Assembly: GCA_003226295.1 (NCBI GenBank)
Contig: CP029803.1
Span: 1,865,001-1,929,000, forward strand
Source of the DNA: Candidatus Moanabacter tarae
GTDB lineage: Bacteria > Verrucomicrobiota > Verrucomicrobiia > Opitutales > UBA2987
Length of the DNA: 64,000 bases
Reading direction: 5' to 3'
This document shows, piece by piece, positions 17,829-26,629 of this stretch; position 1 is the stretch's first letter, and every line of letters starts with the position of its first letter. Made by a program: the position numbers and the translations under genes. The notes under the pieces are model-generated. The model was not told the DNA's origin. It worked only from the letters and a program-made list of their open reading frames with translations, and made no database searches.

Positions 17829-20285
17829 GTGATGATACTCCAGGCCTCATTTGTTTTCCCTCTAATTCAGTGTCTCTTGTTTATGCTAGTAGTCGGCGGC
17901 TTCAAGTTAACCGCCCAAGAACCCGTGGCACCCGAGCCTATCGTCGATTCTCCACCCGTTAAGAAACCTTCAGCAATCCCTCAAGGTTCTGAAGCGCTTA
18001 TCAGCAAAAAAAATAATGTCCGGGGAATTCAGGACTCAACAGTCGCTGAAGCACTCGGAAGAAGACCCGATCTTAAATTTTCTAACGTCAAGATCGACGG
18101 GGAGGATACACGACTTTCTATCTCTGATATTCCGACCGAAGCAGTCTCAGATATCGATGTCCTTAAATCTATCACTCCAGATCTCGATGCCAATTCACGT
18201 GGAGGCTCAGTGAGCCTTCGATCTAAACCTTCTTTCGAACTTGAGACCCCGGTTATTAAATCCAGCCTCGGTTTTCGGTACACAGAAATTTTCGACGAAA
18301 TCAATCCAAGGGGCTCACTGACCATAGGTAGTGCCTTAGGCAAAAATAGACGCTTAGGAGCTCGTCTAACTCTTAAGTATCAGGAAAACGCATATGGCTC
18401 TGATGGCATCGGGATGGATTGGCAGGAGATCGAATATTCCGGTCAATCTTCGTACGTCCTTAAAGATCACCTCCTATACACTTGGAAAGGCAATGAAACA
18501 GAGATTGGCCTAAGCGGTAATCTTGACTACAAAATCTCTGATCGATTCTTTATCTATCTCCGGGGCAATTGGGAGGAAGAAGATTGGGTAAACAACAATC
18601 CCAAAATTGAATACCGGTTCTCCAGCGGAGAATACACCGACATTGGAAATACTGAAGTTACTGTTTCTAAGGGCGATGTAAAAAGAGACCTCAGGGGATA
18701 CGAAAATCTGTCGGACGAATCTGAAATCGCTACCGGCGGATTCTACGAAGAGGGCAAACTGAGTTTTAATTACCAGATTTCCCACCGAGAAAGCCATAAC
18801 ATCCAGCCAGATTTCTTTACGATCGATTTCATCCAAGAAAATGTCGATATGGGCTATTATCGATTAGAGAACTCCCGAATCCCCAGAGCCTTCGCAGCGG
18901 ATGACCAAGACATTTTTGATCCTACACTATTTCAGTTCGAGGATCTTAACAGCCAGGTAGATATCACTAATCGATCGGATTTTATCGCTTCCCTGAATTT
19001 AAAGCACACCCACCGCATTGGATCTAAGAAAGGTTACTTCAAATCTGGTTTTAAATTCAGAGAACGCTCTCGAGAACGAATCACAGACGATCATGTCTAT
19101 GACCAATTCAACGGCAGTTTCACCCTAGCAGACGTCCTCTCTGATTTCTCGCGGCCGTCTCTCTTGAAAGGGCAGTTCAATCTCAACACGGTTCCTGATC
19201 TCGCCAAGTCTCGCCAGTTTCTAGCTAACCATCTGGACCAATTTGTGCTCAATGAGAGGCGTACCCGAGAAAGGGCCGATGCGGCCACTTACGATGCAGG
19301 CGAATCGATCGTTGCGTACTATGGTATGGGAACCTTCCACCGAAAATATCTCACTTTTCTTGCAGGATTAAGAGTGGAGAGAACTGAAACTAATTTTACC
19401 GGTAATGAAGTTCTCATAAGTGATTCAGGAGAATATCTGCAGACGAACCCCGTTTCCGGCTCATCAGGATACACCAACACCTTTCCAAGTCTCCACCTAA
19501 GAATGGATCGTGGCAAACGACTAACTTTCATCGGCTCCTGGACCAAGGCCATCGAACGGCCCCGTTTCTCATCTCTTACTCCCTACCGTCGCGTTGACCT
19601 CGAAGACCGGGAGCTCTATGAGGGAAATCCCGACCTGAAACCAACACTTTATTCCAATTTAGATCTCTCATTAGACTATAACCTCCACGACGACGACCTA
19701 CTCTCATTAGAATTCTTCTATAAAACGGTCGATGACGTCATCTTCTCGAGAACTTCGACCCTCCTTTCTGGGACCTACGCTGGTTTTGAGCGAAGCAGGG
19801 ATGAAAATAGCGCTAGCGGGTCGCTCTGGGGTATCGAACTAACTTGGTATCAATCCCTTGATAGCCTTCCCCTCCTCCCGAAGGGATTAAAATTGAATAC
19901 CAACTATATCTACAGCAACTCGGAGTTTGAATACCCTAATCGCCCTGAACAACCCCTCTCAATTGCTAATCACCCAAATCAAAAACTTCAACTCGCCATT
20001 ACCTATGATCTAGGTAAGTTCTACGCCCAATTGAAGATCGAACGCCAGTCTAACACTGTCTCAAGAGTGGGAGACGTTCCGGAAGAAGATCGATTTAAAG
20101 AAGGTATTACTGAAGTTGCACTTAACGCAAGTTGTCGGCTGTCCGAACGCCTTCGAATCGTCGGTGGGGTACGAAGACTCACCGATACCCCATCCGAAGT
20201 CGTTTACGAAGGGAATCGCGATCAACTTGTTAGATACCGCTACCCCGGTCAGTCTGCTAACATCGGCCTCAAGTACGAGTGGTAG
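17829..20285 (+). CDS. TonB-dependent outer-membrane receptor (818 aa)
   Basis: A beta-barrel receptor for energised uptake across the outer membrane. Residues 1-30 form a signal peptide ending near LTAQ. A proline-rich linker follows, then a short plug domain (about 55-145) with DSTVAEALGRRPDL and the RGGSVSLRSK segment that matches the GGxVxLxTK plug motif. The rest is a barrel with repeating aromatic strands, a TFPSLHLR/YEGNPDLKP-like late segment and a C-terminal Trp (LKYEW), as expected for BAM recognition. Ligand is unknown. The gene next downstream on the same strand is an MsbA-type exporter 305 bases away. Confidence 0.85.
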   Translation: MMILQASFVFPLIQCLLFMLVVGGFKLTAQEPVAPEPIVDSPPVKKPSAIPQGSEALISKKNNVRGIQDSTVAEALGRRPDLKFSNVKIDGEDTRLSISDIPTEAVSDIDVLKSITPDLDANSRGGSVSLRSKPSFELETPVIKSSLGFRYTEIFDEINPRGSLTIGSALGKNRRLGARLTLKYQENAYGSDGIGMDWQEIEYSGQSSYVLKDHLLYTWKGNETEIGLSGNLDYKISDRFFIYLRGNWEEEDWVNNNPKIEYRFSSGEYTDIGNTEVTVSKGDVKRDLRGYENLSDESEIATGGFYEEGKLSFNYQISHRESHNIQPDFFTIDFIQENVDMGYYRLENSRIPRAFAADDQDIFDPTLFQFEDLNSQVDITNRSDFIASLNLKHTHRIGSKKGYFKSGFKFRERSRERITDDHVYDQFNGSFTLADVLSDFSRPSLLKGQFNLNTVPDLAKSRQFLANHLDQFVLNERRTRERADAATYDAGESIVAYYGMGTFHRKYLTFLAGLRVERTETNFTGNEVLISDSGEYLQTNPVSGSSGYTNTFPSLHLRMDRGKRLTFIGSWTKAIERPRFSSLTPYRRVDLEDRELYEGNPDLKPTLYSNLDLSLDYNLHDDDLLSLEFFYKTVDDVIFSRTSTLLSGTYAGFERSRDENSASGSLWGIELTWYQSLDSLPLLPKGLKLNTNYIYSNSEFEYPNRPEQPLSIANHPNQKLQLAITYDLGKFYAQLKIERQSNTVSRVGDVPEEDRFKEGITEVALNASCRLSERLRIVGGVRRLTDTPSEVVYEGNRDQLVRYRYPGQSANIGLKYEW

Positions 20286-20590
20286 AGATAAGCTCACACT
20301 TTTTTTATCAAGCTTCAATTTGTACTTGGAGAAAAACGCCGGGGCCCATCGATAATCGCTGTTGATCAGCTGTACCTTTACACTCCACATTTCATTAAAG
20401 GCTAATAGCTAGATTTAAAGGGAACCCAATACTTGCCTAAACCCAAAGTGAGGACACCTTGTATCTGGTGCTTCCTGAAATCCACAATTCCACCAACTTT
20501 AATTCCGCCTGTTTTCCTATCTTTTGTCTACCGCCACACTCGAGTAAGTAATCCTAAGCATCATACTAACTGTCCCTATTTGACGAACCT
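20286..20590. other. Intergenic region with no recognised element
   Basis: About 305 bases between the TonB receptor and the ABC exporter. A run of seven Ts occurs near 20299 but no stem precedes it. No gene or repeat was supported. Confidence 0.4.
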
Positions 20591-22366
20591 TTGAACACTG
20601 CAGCAACAAATCCAGATGAACGCCTTCCCTCGACCGAATTATGGCGGACCTGGAAACGCATCCTAAGGCTAAGCAAGCCCTATTTTTTGCGTCTCATTTT
20701 TAGTTTCATCCTAGCTGCACTCGCCACCGGAGCCTGGCTAGCAATTCCTTTAGGACTTAGATCAATGCTCGATTCTGTTTTCGAGCAAGGAGATCGTCAT
20801 TTACTCAATGTAATAGCTATTGGAATGCTGGCTCTCTTCATCGTTCAGTCCCTTATGTCATTCGGAAGCCACTATTTGATCGATTGGATCGGCAGCCGAG
20901 TTATCACGGACTTACGTCAGAAAGTTTATGCTCACCTCTGCCAATTAGATTTGCGTTTCTACACCAACCATCGGTTAGGTGAGTTAACCTCTCGTCTCGG
21001 CAACGATGTGGGAACCATTAGAAGCGCGGCTACCACAGATCTATCGCAACTTCTAATGCACAACTTTTCGTTGCTCGGCTCAATCATATTGATGGCTGTA
21101 CTCAACTGGCGACTAAGTCTAATAGTGTTTGGAGTGGTTCCACCAGTTGTACTAGTTTCCCGCTACTTTGGTCAGAAAATCCGGAGAATATCTCGCCAGG
21201 CCCAAGATCGGCTAGCAGATACCACCGCTGTCGCAGAAGAAGCACTCGGAGCAATTCGAGTTGTAAAAGCCTTCACGAGAGAATCCTATGAAGTCCGGCG
21301 TTATCGTAATGAAACCGAGGCTCTCTTTAAACTAAACCGTCACCGTGCTCTGATTACAGCGTTCTTCTCCTCAGGTATCGGCTTCTTTTTCCTACTCTCG
21401 ATGACGACTATTTTCTGGTACGGTGGCAGCGAGGTTCTTGAAAATCGCCTTACCGCGGGAGACTTGGTCGCATTTCTTATTTACGCCACCAATATCACTC
21501 GATCGGTTTGGGGGATTTCGCGGCTTTACTCTTCATTAAATAGCGCTGCTGGAGCATCTGAGCGAATCTTCCAAATTCTGGACACTATTCCAGAAATCAA
21601 TGACAACGAAAGAGCAGTAGTCATGCCTTTTCTAAAAGGGAGGGTCTCATTTTCCAATGTCTCCTTCTCATATGAGAAGGATGGCTTCAACCTCAACCAG
21701 GTTTCCTTCGTGGCTAATGAGGGAGAAACAATCGCTCTGGTTGGACCAAGCGGATCTGGGAAATCTACCATCATGCACCTGATTCCCCGATTTTATGATG
21801 TCCAGTCAGGACAAATTCGAATCGACGGAATTGATATCAAAACCGTTCAGACCCAATCTCTCCGTCAACAAATCGCCGTTGTTGCCCAAGATATCCATCT
21901 CTTCGGTATTTCAGTGGCCGAAAACATTCGGTACGGGCGACTCGAAGCAACTGATAGTGAGATTATCTCAGCCGCAAAAGCTGCCAATGCCGACCAGTTC
22001 ATCCATGATCTTCCAGAGGGATACGATTCTCTTGTCGGAGAACGTGGAGTTAAACTGAGTGGCGGACAGCGTCAACGGATAGCTATTGCTCGCGCGATTT
22101 TACGAGATGCTCGTATTCTCCTCCTCGATGAGGCCACTTCTTCTCTTGATTCGGAATCAGAAGCCCTAGTACAGCAAGCTCTCGAACGACTCATGGTGGG
22201 ACGTACATCCTTCATCATCGCTCACCGCCTTTCGACTGTCCAACATGCCGACTGTATCATTGTCCTTGATAGTGGAAAAGTTGTCCAGTCTGGTTCCCAT
22301 CAGACCCTTTTTGAGCAAGATGGTCTTTATCGACGCCTCTGTTCCCTCCAATTCCAAGACCCATAA
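20591..22366 (+). CDS. ABC exporter, fused permease and ATPase (MsbA-like)
   Basis: A half-transporter of 591 residues with six predicted membrane helices in the first 320 residues and an ATPase domain after. Walker A is GPSGSGKST (near residue 384), the signature is LSGGQRQRIAIARA (near 489), Walker B is ILLLDEATSSLD and the switch His is in IIAHRLSTV. The family includes lipid A flippase MsbA and many multidrug or lipid exporters, all acting as homodimers in the inner membrane. It starts with TTG; no Shine-Dalgarno was seen. MsbA itself is plausible but cannot be separated from related exporters here. Confidence 0.88.
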   Translation: MNTAATNPDERLPSTELWRTWKRILRLSKPYFLRLIFSFILAALATGAWLAIPLGLRSMLDSVFEQGDRHLLNVIAIGMLALFIVQSLMSFGSHYLIDWIGSRVITDLRQKVYAHLCQLDLRFYTNHRLGELTSRLGNDVGTIRSAATTDLSQLLMHNFSLLGSIILMAVLNWRLSLIVFGVVPPVVLVSRYFGQKIRRISRQAQDRLADTTAVAEEALGAIRVVKAFTRESYEVRRYRNETEALFKLNRHRALITAFFSSGIGFFFLLSMTTIFWYGGSEVLENRLTAGDLVAFLIYATNITRSVWGISRLYSSLNSAAGASERIFQILDTIPEINDNERAVVMPFLKGRVSFSNVSFSYEKDGFNLNQVSFVANEGETIALVGPSGSGKSTIMHLIPRFYDVQSGQIRIDGIDIKTVQTQSLRQQIAVVAQDIHLFGISVAENIRYGRLEATDSEIISAAKAANADQFIHDLPEGYDSLVGERGVKLSGGQRQRIAIARAILRDARILLLDEATSSLDSESEALVQQALERLMVGRTSFIIAHRLSTVQHADCIIVLDSGKVVQSGSHQTLFEQDGLYRRLCSLQFQDP

Positions 22367-22685
22367 AAAACAACCTCCAACAGCACTACTATTTCCCTCA
22401 TTTGACTTAGCGCGGTGTTTTCAACCCATACTCCAACGTTTGAGGCGACTCTCCCTATGACAGATCCTTAATCCATCCCCTTCTTATACTGTCCTAAGGG
22501 CCATGGGGCCTCGGAGTCTTCTCGAGCCCCCTCAGAAAAAGGCGAACCGTCCTCTTTCTCCCTGCAGGATGACATATATTGGATACTTACCTCAACTAGG
22601 ATTATCAGGCACCGGCTTTATCCGGTATCTCTTCGTGATTCTTAACTATCTACCTGTTTTCCTACCACTGGAACTATCCATCTGT
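22367..22685. other. Intergenic region with a GC-rich imperfect hairpin
   Basis: About 320 bases between convergent genes. Near 22505-22530 GGGGC and GCCCC bracket a short stem with a bulge, but no T-run follows on either strand, so I do not call a terminator. A 70-codon frame here has no protein-like features. Confidence 0.35.
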
Positions 22686-23225
22686 TCAGTTCACATTCCA
22701 CCCAAAAAGATCTGATCTTCTCCTCGCATTAGGCGGACTGCTTCTCTTTTTAAACATCTTAAACCCTCGGCTCAAATAGTTCGGCAAAGCATGAGGGTGA
22801 TCATGACTACAAGTAGTCAACCAGACCCGGTTAGCTCCCATCTCCCAACACCGATCCACCGCTCGCGTCAGCAAGACTCCTCCTAGTCGCTGCCCAATGA
22901 ATGGACTCCTTAGTCCAATACACTCAATCCTGACGCTCCCATCCTCCTGCCTCTCCAATTCATAGTATCCCGCAGGATTCCCTCTAACGTAAGCCACCCA
23001 AGTCTCTAATTCAGGACGATCTACGTATTCCGACCATTCTTTTCGGCCCCACTTTTCCCGTCCCCCCCAACGGAACTCAACTCCTACCGCCTGGTGCATA
23101 AACCAGTTGAATTCCGGACAAGAAATATCTAACCTTCTGATTTCGAAATCTGTCGATACTTGTGCTGCTGGACGAAAATCTCCACGCTTAGTTATTTCAA
23201 GGTGATATGTAATTTTCTGTTCCAT
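22686..23225 (-). CDS. GNAT-family N-acetyltransferase
   Basis: A cytosolic acyltransferase of 179 residues. The central strands WVAYVRGNPAGYYELE and the acetyl-CoA loop FIGQRLGGVLLTRAVD match the GNAT core, followed by VWLTTCSHDHPHALPNYLSRGFKMF, the usual helix-plus-bulge before a GF turn. The acetyl-CoA loop lacks the strict Q/R-x-x-G-x-G/A spacing but is close. Acceptor is unknown. It stands alone between two gaps of more than 260 bases. Confidence 0.8.
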   Translation of the reverse strand: MEQKITYHLEITKRGDFRPAAQVSTDFEIRRLDISCPEFNWFMHQAVGVEFRWGGREKWGRKEWSEYVDRPELETWVAYVRGNPAGYYELERQEDGSVRIECIGLRSPFIGQRLGGVLLTRAVDRCWEMGANRVWLTTCSHDHPHALPNYLSRGFKMFKKRSSPPNARRRSDLFGWNVN

Positions 23226-23491
23226 TTTTCAATCCTTCCACTAGTTAACGCATAGCTAAACTATGATACCCTACCCCTTGGGCAAGTATCTTGCCAGGTC
23301 TAAGGAACTCTTGAAGGCGCCCTCTAAAAGGAGACCATTTACACAGAATAGAACCAGATGAGATGCAAAGGTTTACTATTCATATCACACTCCAAATTGA
23401 GGGATAGCTTCCATCCAACGAGTCATGTTGTGCCCTTTTAAATGGAATAATGGCACAAGAATGAATTGGTTGAGAGAACAGGAAGCCTTAG

Positions 23492-25027
23492 TTAAGTATT
23501 AGTAAACTGAAATGCGTACAACTTGCAGTCACGCAAGATAAAGCGAATTCGTATCAATTTGCCCGCCAGCTTGCTTACGTCGGAACTCTTCCCCCAACGT
23601 ACCCGCATCCTTACCGAATTTCCACACATAAAGGATGCCTCCTCCTTAGTATACCCCTCGACCGGGCGACGGTAGGCATCTTGGAACTCAACACGAACTG
23701 AACCTCCTCCACCTGTGTCAACATTGATCTCAAGCTGATTTCCTTCGAACTGAAGTATCGGAGTAATAATTTCACCTCCTTCATAACACGCATCGGCCGA
23801 CACAAAGCCGTCCAAACGCAGAACAGCTCGGCCGATTCCTGTCAAGTGTCCTTCTGCAGCAGGATCAACGATGTTGTCGTGGTCTCTATTAGTACCACTA
23901 TAATAGATCCAAATTTCGTCCCCCATGAGGATTGGGTTCGGCAGCGCCCATATCATTCGAGAAGAAAAGCTGCCTTCCGGGCCAGGGCTTATGAATGCTC
24001 CTCGCCCACCACACCGCTGAAAATTCGCACCGTCTCTGCTAACTGATAACCGTGCGTCGAAGCGGCTAGGACCATGAATCCTTTGTGTTTCCTCTCTAAC
24101 AGCATCTAAATCGTCCCGGACAGTTGTCACAACCGTAGCTCGATCGTACCAACTCCAGTTTGCATTGGCTAGCATCAAGTACACACCATCTGGATCAGGA
24201 TACTTGAAGACAGTAGCCCCATAATAGTCTACTGGGACTAACCCGCTTGGGTTTTCCGGTGCCGCAGAATTCAAAGGATGATCTGTCTCGTAAGTCGCCC
24301 GGTCTTTGTCATCGGGCCACATCACAATTCTCTGGTTCTCCCAATTTATCAGATCGTCCGACTCCAACCGCCGGACTGTTCGATAGTTCTCATTTCCTTC
24401 GGCTGTACTGTGTCGCTTCGCAAACCAATGGCGCGTGAAGAGAAGATATCGCCCAATAGCGGGATCCCAGAATATAACGCTCTGGGTATCCCAACCCCCA
24501 CGCTGCTCGAGTTTTATTCTTCGGAGAAATCTCCAGTCGAGACCATCGGAGGAGCTATGCATGTGGAACTGCATTGAAACGTCTGAATCGTAGACCTTCG
24601 TTTGGCTCTTATAGCGTTCTTCTCTTGGAGCGTTCGGGTCGATCCACACGGAGCTACCTCCGAACTTACCCGCAATCGCAATATTGCTGAATATGGATCC
24701 CTCTTCTTTGATAGAACTGAGTTTTGGCTTGGTAAAGTGGATACCGTCAACTGACTCTGCATAGCCGATATGGGCCGGATTAATGCTGCCATTGACAGCT
24801 TTACAAGAATGATACCAGATTCGGACCCGGCCATCATCCTCCTTCAACACACTGCTGTAAATTCCAAGGCTCATTTGGGATTCGATCTCGCTCGATCCCT
24901 CAGCTGTAAGCACAGAATCAGTGAATTGATACGGACGATTCATTACTAATTTCACGCCAAAACTCGACTCGATGAACATCTCATCAACAAAGAGTTGTTT
25001 TAACGATCCCACCTTTATTGGATTCAT
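23492..25027 (-). CDS. Five-bladed propeller protein, GH32/GH43-like
   Basis: A 511-residue protein with repeated propeller motifs: IGYAESVDGIHFTKP, SSDGLDWRF, LESDDLINWEN and VSRDGANFQRCG, which match the S-x-DG-x-x-W pattern of GH32, GH43 and GH68 five-bladed propellers. No signal peptide is visible. Proteins of this type in Verrucomicrobiota and Planctomycetota are often labelled glycosyl hydrolase family 32 domain proteins, but I could not confirm the catalytic acids, so a hydrolase role is only likely. It is divergent from the sialidase-like gene, with 321 bases between, suggesting joint regulation for glycan use. Confidence 0.65.
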   Translation of the reverse strand: MNPIKVGSLKQLFVDEMFIESSFGVKLVMNRPYQFTDSVLTAEGSSEIESQMSLGIYSSVLKEDDGRVRIWYHSCKAVNGSINPAHIGYAESVDGIHFTKPKLSSIKEEGSIFSNIAIAGKFGGSSVWIDPNAPREERYKSQTKVYDSDVSMQFHMHSSSDGLDWRFLRRIKLEQRGGWDTQSVIFWDPAIGRYLLFTRHWFAKRHSTAEGNENYRTVRRLESDDLINWENQRIVMWPDDKDRATYETDHPLNSAAPENPSGLVPVDYYGATVFKYPDPDGVYLMLANANWSWYDRATVVTTVRDDLDAVREETQRIHGPSRFDARLSVSRDGANFQRCGGRGAFISPGPEGSFSSRMIWALPNPILMGDEIWIYYSGTNRDHDNIVDPAAEGHLTGIGRAVLRLDGFVSADACYEGGEIITPILQFEGNQLEINVDTGGGGSVRVEFQDAYRRPVEGYTKEEASFMCGNSVRMRVRWGKSSDVSKLAGKLIRIRFILRDCKLYAFQFTNT

Positions 25028-25348
25028 TGTTTGCTTAGTTTTAAAGTTCAGTTTCCGGTAAACGCGCTGGTCATACTACGTTATCACCCATATAAAAGGG
25101 CAAGCACGATGATCTTTTATGGCTCAAAGTTTGATGGCCTACGCAAATACCCTAGATCTCATCCACACATGTCTATTTTGCAAATTAGGAGGATTAATTT
25201 TGACCTTCTAATAACCATTATCCACCAATGCTTTTTACTTTACCAAAATCGATCTCATGATCGCCTGAACCCTAAACAAAATTCCCCTTTAAAAGATAAG
25301 AATTTCTTACAATTCTAAACCATCTGAGGATTCATATAATTCCAAACC
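25028..25348. other. Divergent promoter region of the two propeller genes
   Basis: About 320 AT-rich bases. An AGGAGG at about 25188 is followed by no usable ORF (TTG, two codons, then a stop). Promoters for both divergent genes should lie here. A 95-codon plus-strand frame (25031-25318) starts with TTG and has no protein-like pattern, so I reject it as a gene. Confidence 0.4.
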
Positions 25349-26494
25349 ATGAAGCATTCGATTTTGTATTGGGACGAAACCCGTTATTCCAGTTTCCCCC
25401 ATGTTGTAAAGGGAGAAAACGACGAGCTATGGGTCAACTTTGACTGGAATGCCCACACCCCACTCGCTCGGGGCCCTGAAGGAGCTGCATACTCTCATGG
25501 GGGTGCATCGGTTGGAGGAAAGCATGGTCATGTTGATCTTTTTTCCCCAGATGGTGGGGAAAGCTGGTTTGAGGATGGGAAAAGTAATCTATACCGAGAG
25601 TGTCCTGAGGCACTGAGAAGTGCTGTCTTAAAGGACGGCTCCCAAATCAGAATATCCCGACCTTCAGACATTATTCCAGCAGTGAGAAAGGAAGAATTTT
25701 CAAAATGTGGGTTTGTGCTCAGAAAACTACCTGGGGCTCGGTTTAGTGTCGAAAATCGGCTCCAGATGTTTCGAAAGCGGGCAGCCTCAGAACGATGGGA
25801 GAGTCGCTATCTAAATAGTGGAAAGGAACTACCGTTTTTTGCGCTCATCCGTACCGGGACCGATCTGAACAGTTGCATCCTCCCCGATGATACAATCTTA
25901 CATGAAGTGTACGGCAGTGTTTCGGCCGGTGACCCCTTCCGGGCCTGGGTTCTTCGATCTGAGGATGCAGGCGATACATGGGAAATGGTTGAAATGGCCT
26001 TCGACGGCGGAGTACATCCGTTCAACGAAGCCAGTCTTCTGCACCTAAAGGACGGTCGCATCTTTGCAATGGTCCGAACATCCAGCAGCAGTAAGAGTAT
26101 TCCTATCGAGGAGAAATACCTTTGGCAGACCCATTCAAGTGATCAGGGCAAGACCTGGAGTCCGGTCCAAAAAACCCCAATGTGGGGATATCCGGCTCAG
26201 CTACTGTTGCTGAGAAATGGCGATGTACTGTGCAGCTATGGTCACCGACGATCCCCGTATGGGATACGTGCCTGTCTTTCCCGCGACGGCTGTGAGACAT
26301 GGGACATCGACCATGAAATCGTACTACGCGCAGATGGTCTTACAACTGATGGAATTTTATCTGGGAAAGGAGTTTCCCCTGATTTGGGCTATCCGAAAAC
26401 GGTCGAGCTAAATGATGGTACGCTGTTCACGGTCTATTACTTTACCCTCGGAGACAGTGTAACCCACGTCGCAGCGACAAAGTGGTCGCTTTAG
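25349..26494 (+). CDS. Sialidase/neuraminidase-like BNR-repeat protein
   Basis: A 381-residue six-bladed propeller protein. Four Asp-box (BNR) motifs, S-x-D-x-G-x-T-W, are seen: SPDGGESWF, SEDAGDTWEM, SSDQGKTWSP and SRDGCETWDI. This is the hallmark of exo-sialidases and related glycan hydrolases. There is no visible signal peptide, so it may act in the cytosol on imported sugars. The catalytic Arg triad, Tyr and Glu could not be assigned with certainty. It diverges from the GH32-like gene and could serve the same glycan. Confidence 0.72.
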   Translation: MKHSILYWDETRYSSFPHVVKGENDELWVNFDWNAHTPLARGPEGAAYSHGGASVGGKHGHVDLFSPDGGESWFEDGKSNLYRECPEALRSAVLKDGSQIRISRPSDIIPAVRKEEFSKCGFVLRKLPGARFSVENRLQMFRKRAASERWESRYLNSGKELPFFALIRTGTDLNSCILPDDTILHEVYGSVSAGDPFRAWVLRSEDAGDTWEMVEMAFDGGVHPFNEASLLHLKDGRIFAMVRTSSSSKSIPIEEKYLWQTHSSDQGKTWSPVQKTPMWGYPAQLLLLRNGDVLCSYGHRRSPYGIRACLSRDGCETWDIDHEIVLRADGLTTDGILSGKGVSPDLGYPKTVELNDGTLFTVYYFTLGDSVTHVAATKWSL

Positions 26495-26629
26495 GGTTGA
26501 TTCAGTGAAACAAATAACTTCTACACCATGACAAATCTGCCTGGAAATTACGAAAACTGGCTTCACGTTAGAATTCGTATAAAATATTAACATCATAAAC
26601 TTGCGTCGGTAAAACTCACGCCAAAGACA

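Noticed and set aside
22503-22535. GC-rich hairpin as a terminator for the ABC exporter
   Set aside because: The stem is interrupted and no T-run follows on either strand.
25031-25318. 95-codon plus-strand ORF in the divergent propeller promoter region
   Set aside because: Starts with TTG, no protein-like hydrophobic or repeat pattern, and it fills a region that must hold two promoters.
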